Positions 25,216 through 34,378 of a stretch of DNA of 64,000 bases are shown piece after piece. The stretch is from Oscillospiraceae bacterium (GTDB lineage Bacteria; Bacillota; Clostridia; Oscillospirales; Ruminococcaceae), in NCBI GenBank assembly GCA_017532085.1, contig JAFXJT010000004.1, positions 62,001 to 126,000 on the forward strand. The letters run 5' to 3'. Positions within the stretch are counted from its first letter, which is position 1. Each line of letters starts with the position of its first letter. Under the pieces are notes generated by a model that was not told the DNA's origin, did not search any database, and saw only the letters and a list, made by a program, of their open reading frames with translations. Both the position numbers and the translations under genes were made by a program.

Positions 25216-26649
25216 ATGAAACGAGGATTCCGAATCCCTGCAGTTTTATTGACAGCAATGTATGCAGCAGTGCTGTGCTGCGCACCTTGCGCTGCGGAGG
25301 GAGACAGTTTTGTCGAGAATTTGATGGAATATGACCATATGGGTATGTACACCATCAACGGCTCTTATATTACCTTCGGTTATAACGATGGAGATGCCGG
25401 TGTAATCATTACCGATTGTTCTTCCGAGATGAGCGGCGAGCTGACAATTCCTGATACACTGGACAATCTTCCGGTGGTTACAGTGGGCGAGGGTGCGTTT
25501 TATAATTGCGCCGGCATTACCGGTGTGCGCCTGCCCAAAACGGTCACTGCAATTGCGGATGGCGCATTTTATGGCTGCACAAAGCTGAAATATGCCGAAC
25601 TGTCCGATGCATTGACGGATCTGGGACAGAGCGCCTTTTATCAGTGCAGTGTTCTTGAGGCGATTCATTTGCCGGAGAAGATCAAGTCGATTCCCAATTC
25701 CTGCTTTGCTTATTGTACTGCGCTGCGGGAGATCACATGGCCTTCTGCATTGGAAACCATTGAAGCACAGGCATTTTATGGCTCGCAGAATATGCCTGAG
25801 TTGATTCTGCCTGAAACGGTTACCGCAATTGGCGATATGGCATTTTATTATTGGAATCAGATTACGACTGTCACGCTGCCGGCTTCTGTGAAAACGCTGG
25901 GATCATATGTGTTTGATGGCTGCGATGCATTGACAGAGATTTGTGTGGCGGATGATAACACTGCATATTGCGATATGGACGGCGTGCTGTTTGATCATGA
26001 AAAAACAACGCTGATCAAATATCCAAGCGGAAAAATAGATTCGGCATATACTGTACCCGATGGTGTTGCAATCCTGGAGGGCTGGTCATTTATTGGTGCC
26101 ACTGCACTGAAGCAGATTGATCTGAATGATGTCACCCAAATCGGAGAGGAAGCCTTTTATTTCTGCACCGCATTAGAGCAGATCACATTACCCATGACGC
26201 TGGAAACACTGGAACAGGCAACCTTTGCTTATTGCAGCTCGCTTTCCGAGATTGTCATTCCCGAAACGGTGACAGAAATCGGTGCCTATTGCTTTGCAAG
26301 CTGCAGTGCGCTCAAATCCTTGGCAATTCCGGCCGCTGTCGAAGAGATCGGTGAGTATGCCATGGGCTATCATTATAACCAGGATACGCAGGAGCTGAAA
26401 AAAATCAAAGGCTTTCGTATGCGGGTTATTATGGATTCTGCGGGCATGGAATATGCCAAAACATATGATGTTTCCTATCGAAGCAACTCGAAACTCGGTT
26501 TCATTTTAGGTATTCTCTTTGCGGTGCTGATGATCGGCGTCATCATTACGGTGATCGTGATCCGGCGCAGAAACTGCATCCGCATTGGCGCAGGGCCAAA
26601 CAAAGGAAAGCCGGTACCTCGGAAAAAACCGGGATCCAAACAATCTTAG
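25216..26649 (+). CDS. BspA-type leucine-rich-repeat surface protein (LRR 2)
   Basis: The second of three tandem homologues, 477 residues, starting ten bases after LRR 1. It has a signal peptide (MKRGFRIPAVLLTAMYAAVL), a long LRR_5 repeat region (repeat core ITLPMTLETLEQATFAYCSSL), and a C-terminal membrane helix (LGFILGILFAVLMIGVIITV) followed by a basic tail (RRRNCIRIGAGPNKGK). The ATG at 25216 has AAGGTG six bases upstream; a GTG at 25207 is too close to the previous stop to be preferred. The predicted topology is repeats outside and a short basic tail inside. No sortase motif is visible. Function is unknown; adhesion or protein binding is inferred from the repeat family. Confidence 0.82.
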   Translation: MKRGFRIPAVLLTAMYAAVLCCAPCAAEGDSFVENLMEYDHMGMYTINGSYITFGYNDGDAGVIITDCSSEMSGELTIPDTLDNLPVVTVGEGAFYNCAGITGVRLPKTVTAIADGAFYGCTKLKYAELSDALTDLGQSAFYQCSVLEAIHLPEKIKSIPNSCFAYCTALREITWPSALETIEAQAFYGSQNMPELILPETVTAIGDMAFYYWNQITTVTLPASVKTLGSYVFDGCDALTEICVADDNTAYCDMDGVLFDHEKTTLIKYPSGKIDSAYTVPDGVAILEGWSFIGATALKQIDLNDVTQIGEEAFYFCTALEQITLPMTLETLEQATFAYCSSLSEIVIPETVTEIGAYCFASCSALKSLAIPAAVEEIGEYAMGYHYNQDTQELKKIKGFRMRVIMDSAGMEYAKTYDVSYRSNSKLGFILGILFAVLMIGVIITVIVIRRRNCIRIGAGPNKGKPVPRKKPGSKQS

Positions 26650-26661
26650 GAGGCAGATGAC

Positions 26662-28320
26662 ATGAAATACAAACTGTATTCTTCTGCTGCAGCGTTGGGA
26701 GCTGCTGCTGCAATGCTGCTCAGTGCTGTGGATATGATTCCCGCATCGGCGGCAGAGATTGGCGAGACATTTACCGATAATGTACTTACCTATGCCTATG
26801 TGGATGGCGGCGTCAGTATTGTAGGCTGTGAAAAAAGTGCGACTTCAATTACTATTCGCGATAATATCAGTGGTTATCCGATTCTGTCCATTGGCGAATC
26901 TGCCTTTGCGGACTGCACAAAGCTCACACAGATTCGGTTTGATGAAGGCATTCGGGAGATCGGTGACGGTGCTTTTACCAATTGTACCGGTCTGACCTCG
27001 GTTGTGCTTCCCGATAGCGTAACATCTTTGGGTGATGCGGTATTTTATAGCTGCAGCGCACTCACCGAGCTGGAGCTTCCCGATCACCTGACCGAGCTGG
27101 GCGCATATACCTTTGCCTATTGCATCGGCTTAAAAGAGGTCACACTGCCTTCCGGATTGGAACGGCTGCCGGGCTATTGCTTCTATTATAATCTTTCCTT
27201 ATCGAAGGTCACATTGCCTGAAAACTTACAAGCGATTGAGAACTTCGCATTTGTTGGATGCTATGAGCTGACTGAACTGAATATTCCCGCTGCTGTGAAG
27301 GAAATCGCACCGCTTTCTGTGCTTGCCTGCGCAAAGCTGGAAGCGATTTCGGTGGATGAAGAGAATACAACCTATATGTCCACTGAGGACGGCGTGTTAA
27401 TGGATACGAAGCAATCTACACTGCTGTTATATCCCGGCGGAAATCCTGCTGAGCGCTATACCGTGCCGGAGTCCGTAACAGAGATCAGCTATTATGCCAT
27501 GTCCGGTGCCATTCATCTGAAGGAAATTGTCCTGCATGATGCTCTTACTACAATTCGAGAAGGCGCTTTTTCCGATTGTCTTGCATTGGAAACCATTTCT
27601 TTGCCGAAAACGATTACAGTGATCGACAACAGTGTGTTCGCAGACTGTACAGCGCTTCAATCATTCACTATTCCTGATACGATTACTGCCATTGGAGAAT
27701 ATGCTTTTTATCACTGTACAGCACTCACCGATATCACGATTCCCGCATCGGTTGCAAGCATCGGTGCTTATGCCTTCAGCGATTGCAGCGCTTTGAAGGA
27801 GATTCATGTTCCCACTACGGTTGCGAAAATCGGAGATTATGCATTTGGATATCTGGCTGCCGATACGGAATCGGATTCGGATGCGGATGCAGATTCTAAA
27901 CTTGTGCTGCAAAAGGATTTTGTGATGCAAGGGCATTCTCGTTCGGCAGCAAAGACTTACGCAAGAAAATTTGATGTGAAATTTCGTCAAACCAATTTCC
28001 CCATTGCTTTGGTGATGGGCTGTGTCAGTGGTGTTCTGGTGATCGCTGCGGTAGTTGCATTTGTGCTGGATCACAAAAAGCGTAAAAAGTTGATGCCTGC
28101 GGCGGCGGATGCCGTGGATGAAAACAAGATCACAGATCCTGCGGCAATACAGGATGCCAACTACTCCAGCATTCTGGGGGATAGTGACGAAGGGGATCCT
28201 TTTGACCGCAGCTATGGCTTTATCATCGAGGAGGAAGATGACGCAGAATCACTGAATACAGAGCCAAAAACAGATGCAGAAGACGCTGTTGATATTTCTG
28301 CTGAGGATGAAGAACAGTAA
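26662..28320 (+). CDS. BspA-type leucine-rich-repeat surface protein (LRR 3) with acidic cytoplasmic tail
   Basis: The third homologue, 552 residues, with AGGAGG before the ATG. A signal peptide with an alanine-rich core (AALGAAAAMLLSAVD) leads to about twelve LRR_5 repeats. The membrane helix (FPIALVMGCVSGVLVIAAVV) is followed by a KKRKKL stop-transfer sequence and a strongly acidic C-terminal tail of about 85 residues (EEEDDAESLN, ISAEDEEQ). LRR 1 and 2 lack such a tail, so this member may contact cytoplasmic partners. The gene ends 39 bases before an AI-2E family transporter gene and is probably in the same transcript. Ligands and role are unknown. Confidence 0.82.
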   Translation: MKYKLYSSAAALGAAAAMLLSAVDMIPASAAEIGETFTDNVLTYAYVDGGVSIVGCEKSATSITIRDNISGYPILSIGESAFADCTKLTQIRFDEGIREIGDGAFTNCTGLTSVVLPDSVTSLGDAVFYSCSALTELELPDHLTELGAYTFAYCIGLKEVTLPSGLERLPGYCFYYNLSLSKVTLPENLQAIENFAFVGCYELTELNIPAAVKEIAPLSVLACAKLEAISVDEENTTYMSTEDGVLMDTKQSTLLLYPGGNPAERYTVPESVTEISYYAMSGAIHLKEIVLHDALTTIREGAFSDCLALETISLPKTITVIDNSVFADCTALQSFTIPDTITAIGEYAFYHCTALTDITIPASVASIGAYAFSDCSALKEIHVPTTVAKIGDYAFGYLAADTESDSDADADSKLVLQKDFVMQGHSRSAAKTYARKFDVKFRQTNFPIALVMGCVSGVLVIAAVVAFVLDHKKRKKLMPAAADAVDENKITDPAAIQDANYSSILGDSDEGDPFDRSYGFIIEEEDDAESLNTEPKTDAEDAVDISAEDEEQ

Positions 28321-28359
28321 AGAATCGAATGCTGCCCACGTTGTGCGGAGGTGCATATC

Positions 28360-29724
28360 ATGGCTGAGAAAAAGCCTCGCCGCGAGCCGATTATTCTTTC
28401 GCAGATGCGTCCTTGGACGTTATTGCTGGTGCTTTGCGGCTGTATTCTGTTTACCTTTATTCTGATTCATTTTCGATTTGTTCTGAATTTTTTTGGCAAG
28501 ATTCTTTCGGCTTTGGGTCCTGTGATTGCCGGAGCGATTTTCGCCTATTTACTGAATCCCCCTGCCACATGGCTGGATAAACGATTGCGCAAACTGCTGT
28601 CGAAGCTGTTCAAGAAAGAACAAACAGGGCGTATTGCTGCACGTGCAATCAGTTCATTTTTGGTGGTGCTGATATTTGTGGCTTCGATTGCCGGCTTGAT
28701 TATCGCAACATCCTCTGAGGTGATTGCCGGTATCTCCACGCTGCTCAATCACATCCCGCAATATTTGGATACGCTGACCCGATGGGCGGAAGAGCTGCTT
28801 TCAGCCGATAATTATATCAGCGATTATCTGAGCCAGTTTGCAGAGCGTATGCAAAAGGATTTGGATACTATAGATACCGCAGATGTTTCTGCAAAGATTT
28901 TTTCTCTGATTGCAACAGGAGCCGCCGGAACATTAGGATTTATATACAATGTTCTAATCGGATTTATCATTGCGGTCTATCTGCTGATCAGCAAAGAACG
29001 TTTTGGCAGACAGTTCAAACAGATTCTTTTTGCGCTGATTAAGCCCAAGACCGCATTCTGGATCAACGATCGGATGCGCAGAGCCAATAAGACCTTCGGT
29101 ACTGCGGTGCTGGGGAAGCTGGTGGACTCCATCATTATTGGTTTTTTGTGCTTTTTGGGTATGCTGATCATGGATATGCCCTATGCGGTATTGATTACCG
29201 TAATCGTGGGCGTTACCAATATGATTCCATTCTTCGGCCCGATTCTGGGGGCGATTCCCTGCACGCTGCTGGTGCTGATGGAGAATCCGATGAAGGCGCT
29301 TTATTTTGCGATCTTCATTTTATGCTTGCAGCAATTTGACTGCAACATTCTGGATCCTCGTATTGTTGGAGGCTCTATCGGTCTGCCGGCGTTCTGGGAG
29401 CTGTTTGCTTGTCTTTTGGGCGGCGGATTGTTTGGTCTGGTGGGAATGGCTGTCGGTGTACCGGCATTTGCAGTGCTCTATCATCTGATCAAAGAGCTCG
29501 TTGCTGAACGCTTGCAAGAGCGGGATTTGCCTGAAGACTTTCTGCGCAATGAGCTGAGCATTACGCCAAAGCCGCTGCAATCAGGTTTGTTTGATGAACC
29601 GGAGCCCAATAGCCAATATGTCCAGCATCTGATCCTGCTGGAGGATATTTCGCAGGTACCCGCTTCTCCGACTGCCAAGGAACAGTCTGCTTCTTCGCAG
29701 TCACAAACGGATGCACAAGAATGA
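28360..29724 (+). CDS. AI-2E family transporter (PF01594-type membrane protein)
   Basis: A polytopic membrane protein of 454 residues with about eight helices. It matches the AI-2E/UPF0118 family (ALGPVIAGAIFAYLLNPP near the N-terminus, MIPFFGPILGAIPC and DCNILDPRIVGGSIGLP in the conserved C-terminal half). Some members export autoinducer-2 (TqsA) or are Na+/H+ antiporters, so the substrate is open. The cytoplasmic C-terminus has a Gln/Ser/Pro-rich tail. I start at the ATG 28360 after GGAGGTG. It is the last gene of the glmS-LRR run and is closed by a strong terminator. Confidence 0.85.
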   Translation: MAEKKPRREPIILSQMRPWTLLLVLCGCILFTFILIHFRFVLNFFGKILSALGPVIAGAIFAYLLNPPATWLDKRLRKLLSKLFKKEQTGRIAARAISSFLVVLIFVASIAGLIIATSSEVIAGISTLLNHIPQYLDTLTRWAEELLSADNYISDYLSQFAERMQKDLDTIDTADVSAKIFSLIATGAAGTLGFIYNVLIGFIIAVYLLISKERFGRQFKQILFALIKPKTAFWINDRMRRANKTFGTAVLGKLVDSIIIGFLCFLGMLIMDMPYAVLITVIVGVTNMIPFFGPILGAIPCTLLVLMENPMKALYFAIFILCLQQFDCNILDPRIVGGSIGLPAFWELFACLLGGGLFGLVGMAVGVPAFAVLYHLIKELVAERLQERDLPEDFLRNELSITPKPLQSGLFDEPEPNSQYVQHLILLEDISQVPASPTAKEQSASSQSQTDAQE

Positions 29725-29734
29725 TCGCAAAAAT

Positions 29735-29775
29735 AAAAGCAGAAGCATCATTTTGAAAGATGCTTCTGCTTTTTT
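29735..29775. terminator. Bidirectional terminator between AI-2E and the 29.8-kb minus-strand gene
   Basis: A perfect 15-bp stem (29735-29749 with 29759-29773) with T and A tracts on either side separates two convergent genes. Confidence 0.9.
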
Positions 29776-29778
29776 GAT

Positions 29779-30774
29779 TTAATAGGGTGCATTTTCCGTT
29801 GTATCATCCACAAGCTGCCGCATACTGTCAATACGATACGTATCATCTGCTTCGGCATATAATGTGAATTCTACAACTTTCGCAATCTCATCAGGTTGAT
29901 CGACACGCCAACTTGGCTGCTCAGCGGCATATGCCACTTCTACCAGCAGAATGTTCTCATCCTGTTGAGATTTGTGAATGCTGCGGATGACAGGCCGATA
30001 GGAAAACAACACTGAGGCATCATTGACATAATAGACCTTGTTTTCGTTGTCATAGTAAAAACGAATTTCATTGCTGAAGCTTATGGTTTGATGTACAATG
30101 GGGTCCTTGCCGCCGAATAATCGGAGCACACAGGTAGTGATATCGCCTTCCGGGATTGTATACATCCCCATGGATTCCGGATAGGTGTGCAGTTGATTCT
30201 GTACGATAATGGACCAGATTGCAGCAGAAATCCGATAGGATTCCTCCAGCTCTTCAGAAGAAGCAAACGGCGGAATATCCATTACAACCAAGGGCAGAAC
30301 AGTTTGTTCTATTGCCTTTGTCAGGGTCTGTTCGGCGGTTTTCCCGGAGAGGCTGTTTTGGATTCCGGCAACTGCCTGTTGGACACAGAACACAATACCG
30401 ATGATTGCAAACAGAACCAGAATCAATCCCAGCAGAATTTCACGGATCCGATTGGCACGTTCCGGACTGATGGGCGCAGCAGATGTTTCAACAGCAGGTT
30501 CTTCTATGGTTTCATCCAACAGCTCCATGAAGGTGGGCTTTCGGTTTGAAGGTGATTCCGGTGCCGCATCCGATGGGACGTTTTGAAGCGGTGCGTGTGT
30601 TTCTGTGCTTGCGATCTCTGCAGATACTGTTTTTGCTTTCGGAGATTCCGATTCCGTTGCGGTGGTTTTCACATCCGACGAACCATCCGAAGAGGGGGTT
30701 GCTGTCTTAGGTGCGGGATTTTCTGTCTCTGTTTTGATAAAATCCAGCAGCGATGACAACTCATGATCGTTCAT
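29779..30774 (-). CDS. Single-pass membrane protein of unknown function
   Basis: The 331-residue protein has a disordered N-terminal region of about 110 residues rich in Ser, Thr, Pro and Glu, and one membrane helix (ILLGLILVLFAIIGIVF). An extracellular domain of about 190 residues follows with mixed alpha/beta character (FYYDNENKVYYVND). I recognise no known domain in the latter. The ATG has AAGGAG upstream. It is the last gene of the long minus-strand run and starts 38 bases after proA, but nothing suggests a role in proline synthesis. The layout (disordered cytoplasmic part, one helix, folded outer domain) is typical of envelope accessory or sporulation-type proteins. Confidence 0.65.
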   Translation of the reverse strand: MNDHELSSLLDFIKTETENPAPKTATPSSDGSSDVKTTATESESPKAKTVSAEIASTETHAPLQNVPSDAAPESPSNRKPTFMELLDETIEEPAVETSAAPISPERANRIREILLGLILVLFAIIGIVFCVQQAVAGIQNSLSGKTAEQTLTKAIEQTVLPLVVMDIPPFASSEELEESYRISAAIWSIIVQNQLHTYPESMGMYTIPEGDITTCVLRLFGGKDPIVHQTISFSNEIRFYYDNENKVYYVNDASVLFSYRPVIRSIHKSQQDENILLVEVAYAAEQPSWRVDQPDEIAKVVEFTLYAEADDTYRIDSMRQLVDDTTENAPY

Positions 30775-30812
30775 TGTTGACTCCTTGTTGGCTGTTTGGT
30801 TCTCAGTACAAC

Positions 30813-32066
30813 TCAGCGGATTTGGCCGTTTCCGTTGATAAGATATTTAACGGTGGTCAACTCAGCAAGGCCCATCGGGCCTCTTGCGTGGAGCTTTTGT
30901 GTAGAAATACCGATTTCCGCACCAAAGCCAAATTCGCCGCCATCTGTAAACCGCGTGGAGGCATTGACATACACAGCAGCGGCATCCACCTCGCGCTGGA
31001 AACGCTCAGCGTTTTCAAGAGAGCGTGTTATGATGCATTCACTATGTCGGGTGCCATAGCGTGCAATATGTGCCATGGCTTCATCCACAGAATCCACGAT
31101 GCGGACAGCCAGCTTATAATCCAGATATTCCGTTGCATAGTCTGCATCATCGGCAGGGATAACGCAATCACCGAGGATTTCGGCGGTCGATGCACAGCCA
31201 TGAAGCTCTACGGAATGTTCATCCAGCTTTGCTTTGAGCAAAGGCAGCAGTGCGGAAGCTGCTTTACGATGAATCAGCACGGATTCGACCGCATTGCATA
31301 CGGAAGGCCGCTGGGTCTTTCCGTTGTTGATGATCTCCACAGCCATTTGCAAATCAGCAGAAGCATCCACAAAAACATGACAGTTTCCGGTGCCTGTCTG
31401 GATGACAGGAACCGTTGCGTTCTGTACCACAGCGTTGATCAGACCTGCACCGCCTCTGGGGATCAGTACGTCCAGATATTGAGAAAGCTTCATAAGGGCA
31501 TTGGCGGATTCGCGAGAAGGATCCATCACCAGCTGTACCGCATCGGCAGGCAAGCCGGCAGAAGCAAGTGCTTCACGCATGACATTGGTCAGACAGACAT
31601 TGGAAGAAAAGGCTTCTTTACCGCCGCGCAGGATCACGCAGTTGCCTGCTTTTAAGCAGAGTGTTGCGGCATCCACGGTTACATTGGGGCGGCTCTCGAA
31701 AATGATGCCGATGACGCCCAGCGGCACACGGGTTTTCTGAATCCGCAGACCATTGGGACGCACATAACCTTCCTCCACCTTGCCCACGACCTCATCCAGA
31801 GAAATCAATTTGCGCACACCATCGGCAATGCCTGCAATGCGTTCGGGTGTCAGCAGCAACCGATCCTGCATCGCCTTGGACATATGATTCTGAACCGCCG
31901 CATCCAGATCCTTTTTATTGGCTGCAACGATTTCATCGGTACGTGCAATCAGAGCATCGGCAATTGCTGCCAGAGCATCGTTCTTCTGCTTCGGGGATGC
32001 GGATGCTACGATGGTTTCTACAGCTTTGGCATTCTGACCCAGCTGTAGGACATGATTCTGTTCCAT
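30813..32066 (-). CDS. proA: Glutamate-5-semialdehyde dehydrogenase (gamma-glutamyl phosphate reductase)
   Basis: ProA reduces gamma-glutamyl phosphate with NADPH in the second step of proline synthesis. The 417-residue protein carries the aldehyde-dehydrogenase-like fold with catalytic C229 in TGTGNCHVFVD. Family segments are GVIGIIFESRPNVTVDA, RGGKEA, and the C-terminal FGFGAEIGISTQKLHARGPMG. Length and motifs are normal. The ATG has AAAGGAG upstream. It follows proB after 98 bases in the same direction. Confidence 0.97.
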   Translation of the reverse strand: MEQNHVLQLGQNAKAVETIVASASPKQKNDALAAIADALIARTDEIVAANKKDLDAAVQNHMSKAMQDRLLLTPERIAGIADGVRKLISLDEVVGKVEEGYVRPNGLRIQKTRVPLGVIGIIFESRPNVTVDAATLCLKAGNCVILRGGKEAFSSNVCLTNVMREALASAGLPADAVQLVMDPSRESANALMKLSQYLDVLIPRGGAGLINAVVQNATVPVIQTGTGNCHVFVDASADLQMAVEIINNGKTQRPSVCNAVESVLIHRKAASALLPLLKAKLDEHSVELHGCASTAEILGDCVIPADDADYATEYLDYKLAVRIVDSVDEAMAHIARYGTRHSECIITRSLENAERFQREVDAAAVYVNASTRFTDGGEFGFGAEIGISTQKLHARGPMGLAELTTVKYLINGNGQIR

Positions 32067-32164
32067 ATGCTTCTCCTTTCAATCCATTGATATTGATCCA
32101 TGTTGACGCACTCTATCCCTACACGAGCTATGGACAGGAACAGAGATACGGTTTTTTTCAGAAT

Positions 32165-32977
32165 TCAGCGCTTTGCGATAAATCGGGTGCCGATGGGGCG
32201 ATCGTTGAACAGGTCATAGAGATTTTCAGGCCGATCTCCATTCACGATCAGCATATCAATACCCGCAGCAGTAGCAATTTTGGCGGCTGCGATTTTGGTT
32301 GCCATACCACCTGTGCCATTGGGTGTGCCGGCGCCGCCGGCGATTTGTTCAATTTTCTCGTTGATCTGTTCCACAACGGGGATCAGATGCGCCGTTTCAT
32401 CCCGATGAGGATCGGCAGAATACAAGCCATCAATATCGCTCATCAACACCAGCAGATCCGCATGGGCAATCTTTGCTACAATGGCTGCCAGCGAATCGTT
32501 TTCACCGATTTCCAGTTCCAACTCATCAATTGCAACGGTATCGTTTTCATTGACAATGGGAATGACACCCATCTGAATGAGCTGTGTCATACAGTTGCCG
32601 GCATTCACGCCTCCATCACTGTTGAGCACGGCCTTGGTGAGCAGCACTTGCGCTACGGTGACGCTGTAATTGGAAAATTGACGGTCATAGAGATACATCA
32701 ATTCACACTGACCCACAGCAGCACAAGCTTGCTTTTCCGGTGTTGCGGTAGGACGTTCTCTTAATCCCAGCTTGCCAATACCCAATCCGACAGCGCCGGA
32801 GGAAACCAAAATCAGTTCTTTGCCTGCATTATGCAGATCGGCAAGTACACGCACCAGATTATGAAAACGCTGCAAATTCATGCGGCCGGTGGGATGCGTC
32901 AATGTAGATGTACCGAGCTTTATCACAATACGGTTGCACTCGGAAGGCTTTTTTATGCTTTGTACCGTTTCATTCAC
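32165..32977 (-). CDS. proB: Glutamate 5-kinase, short form without PUA domain
   Basis: ProB phosphorylates glutamate in the first, feedback-controlled step of proline synthesis. The amino-acid-kinase fold is clear: RIVIKLGTSTLT at the N-terminus, LVSSGAVGLG, VNENDTVA, GENDSLAA, LMSDIDGLY and GTGGMATKIAAAKIA. The protein has 270 residues and ends right after the kinase domain, so the C-terminal PUA domain of many ProB proteins (about 365 residues) is absent. Shorter forms occur in other bacteria and are active. The start is a GTG with AAAGGAG nine bases upstream. It is preceded by a 2-hydroxyacid dehydrogenase gene. Confidence 0.95.
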   Translation of the reverse strand: MNETVQSIKKPSECNRIVIKLGTSTLTHPTGRMNLQRFHNLVRVLADLHNAGKELILVSSGAVGLGIGKLGLRERPTATPEKQACAAVGQCELMYLYDRQFSNYSVTVAQVLLTKAVLNSDGGVNAGNCMTQLIQMGVIPIVNENDTVAIDELELEIGENDSLAAIVAKIAHADLLVLMSDIDGLYSADPHRDETAHLIPVVEQINEKIEQIAGGAGTPNGTGGMATKIAAAKIATAAGIDMLIVNGDRPENLYDLFNDRPIGTRFIAKR

Positions 32978-32999
32978 GGGGCAGAACTCCTTTTTTCCG

Positions 33000-33980
33000 T
33001 CATATTTGTGCTTGGGGATGATTCACCACATTTTGAGGGGCATCTTCCAAAAAAGCACATAAATTCGCCTTGACAATTGCAAGCAGCCGCTGTCTGGTTT
33101 CCAAGGGTGCCCACGCAATATGAGGCGTAATGACACAGTTTTTCGCTTTGAACAAAGGTGTATCCGGTGACATTGGCTCAGTTGCCAGCACATCCAGATA
33201 GGCACCGGCAATACGATCTTCATTGAGTGCATCTGCCAGATCCTGCTCAACGACTATGCCGCCTCGAGCGGTGTTAATCAATATGGCATTGGATTTCATC
33301 CATTGCAGGTGATTGCGGTTGATCAGATCCTTTGTCCCTTCATTCAAAGGACAATGCAGTGTCAGCACATCCGCTTCGGCAAAAGCGGTTTGCAGCGGAA
33401 CCACAGGATAGGGACAGTGTTCGGGCTTGGTACGAGTTGCAATGAGAATGCGCATACCAAAGGCCTCACCGATTTTTGCAACGGTTTGTCCGATATGTCC
33501 GTAGCCAATTACGGCAAGCGTTTTTCCCATGAGCTCCATGGTAGGATATGGGAAATAAGAAAAGGTTTTGGATTGCATCCAACTGCCTAAACGGACATCC
33601 GTATTATAAAGGGCTACTTTGGAATAGTGATCGAGAATATAGGAAAAGACCATCTGTGCCACTGCAGCGGTAGAATAGCTGCCGGCATTGCAAACGGTAA
33701 TGCCTCTTGCATCTGCGGCAGGGATATCCACATTGTTATAGCCGGTTGCCAACAGACCGATATAGCGCAGATTGGGACAGGCATCCATGATTTCGGCGGT
33801 TATGAGCACCTTGTTGCAGATGACTGCATCGGCATCTCCGATGCGTGCGATGGTTTCATTCGGTTCTGTTAAAGCATAGCAGTCCACCGTTTCAGCAAGT
33901 TCATAAAAGCAGTTGTGGGTGAGCTCCTGCCGATGGGTCATGGTTGCAAAATCCAGAATGACCAGATGCTTTGCTTTCAT
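33000..33980 (-). CDS. D-isomer-specific 2-hydroxyacid dehydrogenase (glycerate dehydrogenase-like)
   Basis: A NAD(P)-dependent dehydrogenase of 326 residues with the Rossmann motif GYGHIG (159-164). The catalytic set is R239 (NTARGG), E268 (ATEP) and H287 (ITPHIAW). The N-terminal substrate domain has GLLATGYNNVD, a pattern typical of glycerate/hydroxypyruvate-type members. The real substrate (hydroxypyruvate, glyoxylate or another 2-oxoacid) cannot be read out. It overlaps the upstream membrane-protein gene by four bases and lies 22 bases before proB, so it belongs to the same run. The missing C-terminal ACT domain argues against SerA. Confidence 0.9.
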   Translation of the reverse strand: MKAKHLVILDFATMTHRQELTHNCFYELAETVDCYALTEPNETIARIGDADAVICNKVLITAEIMDACPNLRYIGLLATGYNNVDIPAADARGITVCNAGSYSTAAVAQMVFSYILDHYSKVALYNTDVRLGSWMQSKTFSYFPYPTMELMGKTLAVIGYGHIGQTVAKIGEAFGMRILIATRTKPEHCPYPVVPLQTAFAEADVLTLHCPLNEGTKDLINRNHLQWMKSNAILINTARGGIVVEQDLADALNEDRIAGAYLDVLATEPMSPDTPLFKAKNCVITPHIAWAPLETRQRLLAIVKANLCAFLEDAPQNVVNHPQAQI

Positions 33981-34363
33981 GTTTCCGACTCCGTTTCCGT
34001 TTGTTCTTCGCTTTCCTCGGAAGCGGATTCGTCCATCACAGCAGCAGATTCTGCATTTTGCTCCTCATTGGCAGTGGATTCCTGCGCCGCCGCTTCAGCA
34101 GCCTCAGCTGCCGCCAGCTTTTTCGTTTGTTTGCGATAAAGCACAAAAGCGGTAATCAGCAGCAACAGTTCCAGAATTCCCACGGAATAGAACCAAACAG
34201 AATTCTCATTGACATATACCAGCAATGAGGCGGCGATGGCAGTGACCATGACCAGTTGATACCAGTAGCGCAATCGGATAAACTGCAGAACAAAAAACAA
34301 AATTGCAATGCCGCAGAAAATCAGATGCTGATGAAAGGAAATAGGGAAAACGGTTGCGTCCAT
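33977..34363 (-). CDS. Small three-helix membrane protein with acidic alanine-rich tail
   Basis: A 128-residue protein with three predicted membrane helices (LIFCGIAILFFVLQFI, YQLVMVTAIAASLLVYV, GILELLLLITAFVLY). A tail of about 45 residues rich in Ala, Glu and Ser follows (AAEAAEAAAQES, ending ETESET). I do not recognise a family. The ATG has AAAGGAG upstream and its stop overlaps the start of the dehydrogenase gene (ATGA). It is placed between tcdA and the dehydrogenase. The helix arrangement and charged tail suggest a membrane-anchored scaffold, but nothing more can be said. Confidence 0.7.
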   Translation of the reverse strand: MDATVFPISFHQHLIFCGIAILFFVLQFIRLRYWYQLVMVTAIAASLLVYVNENSVWFYSVGILELLLLITAFVLYRKQTKKLAAAEAAEAAAQESTANEEQNAESAAVMDESASEESEEQTETESET

Positions 34364-34378
34364 AATAATAACTCCTTT

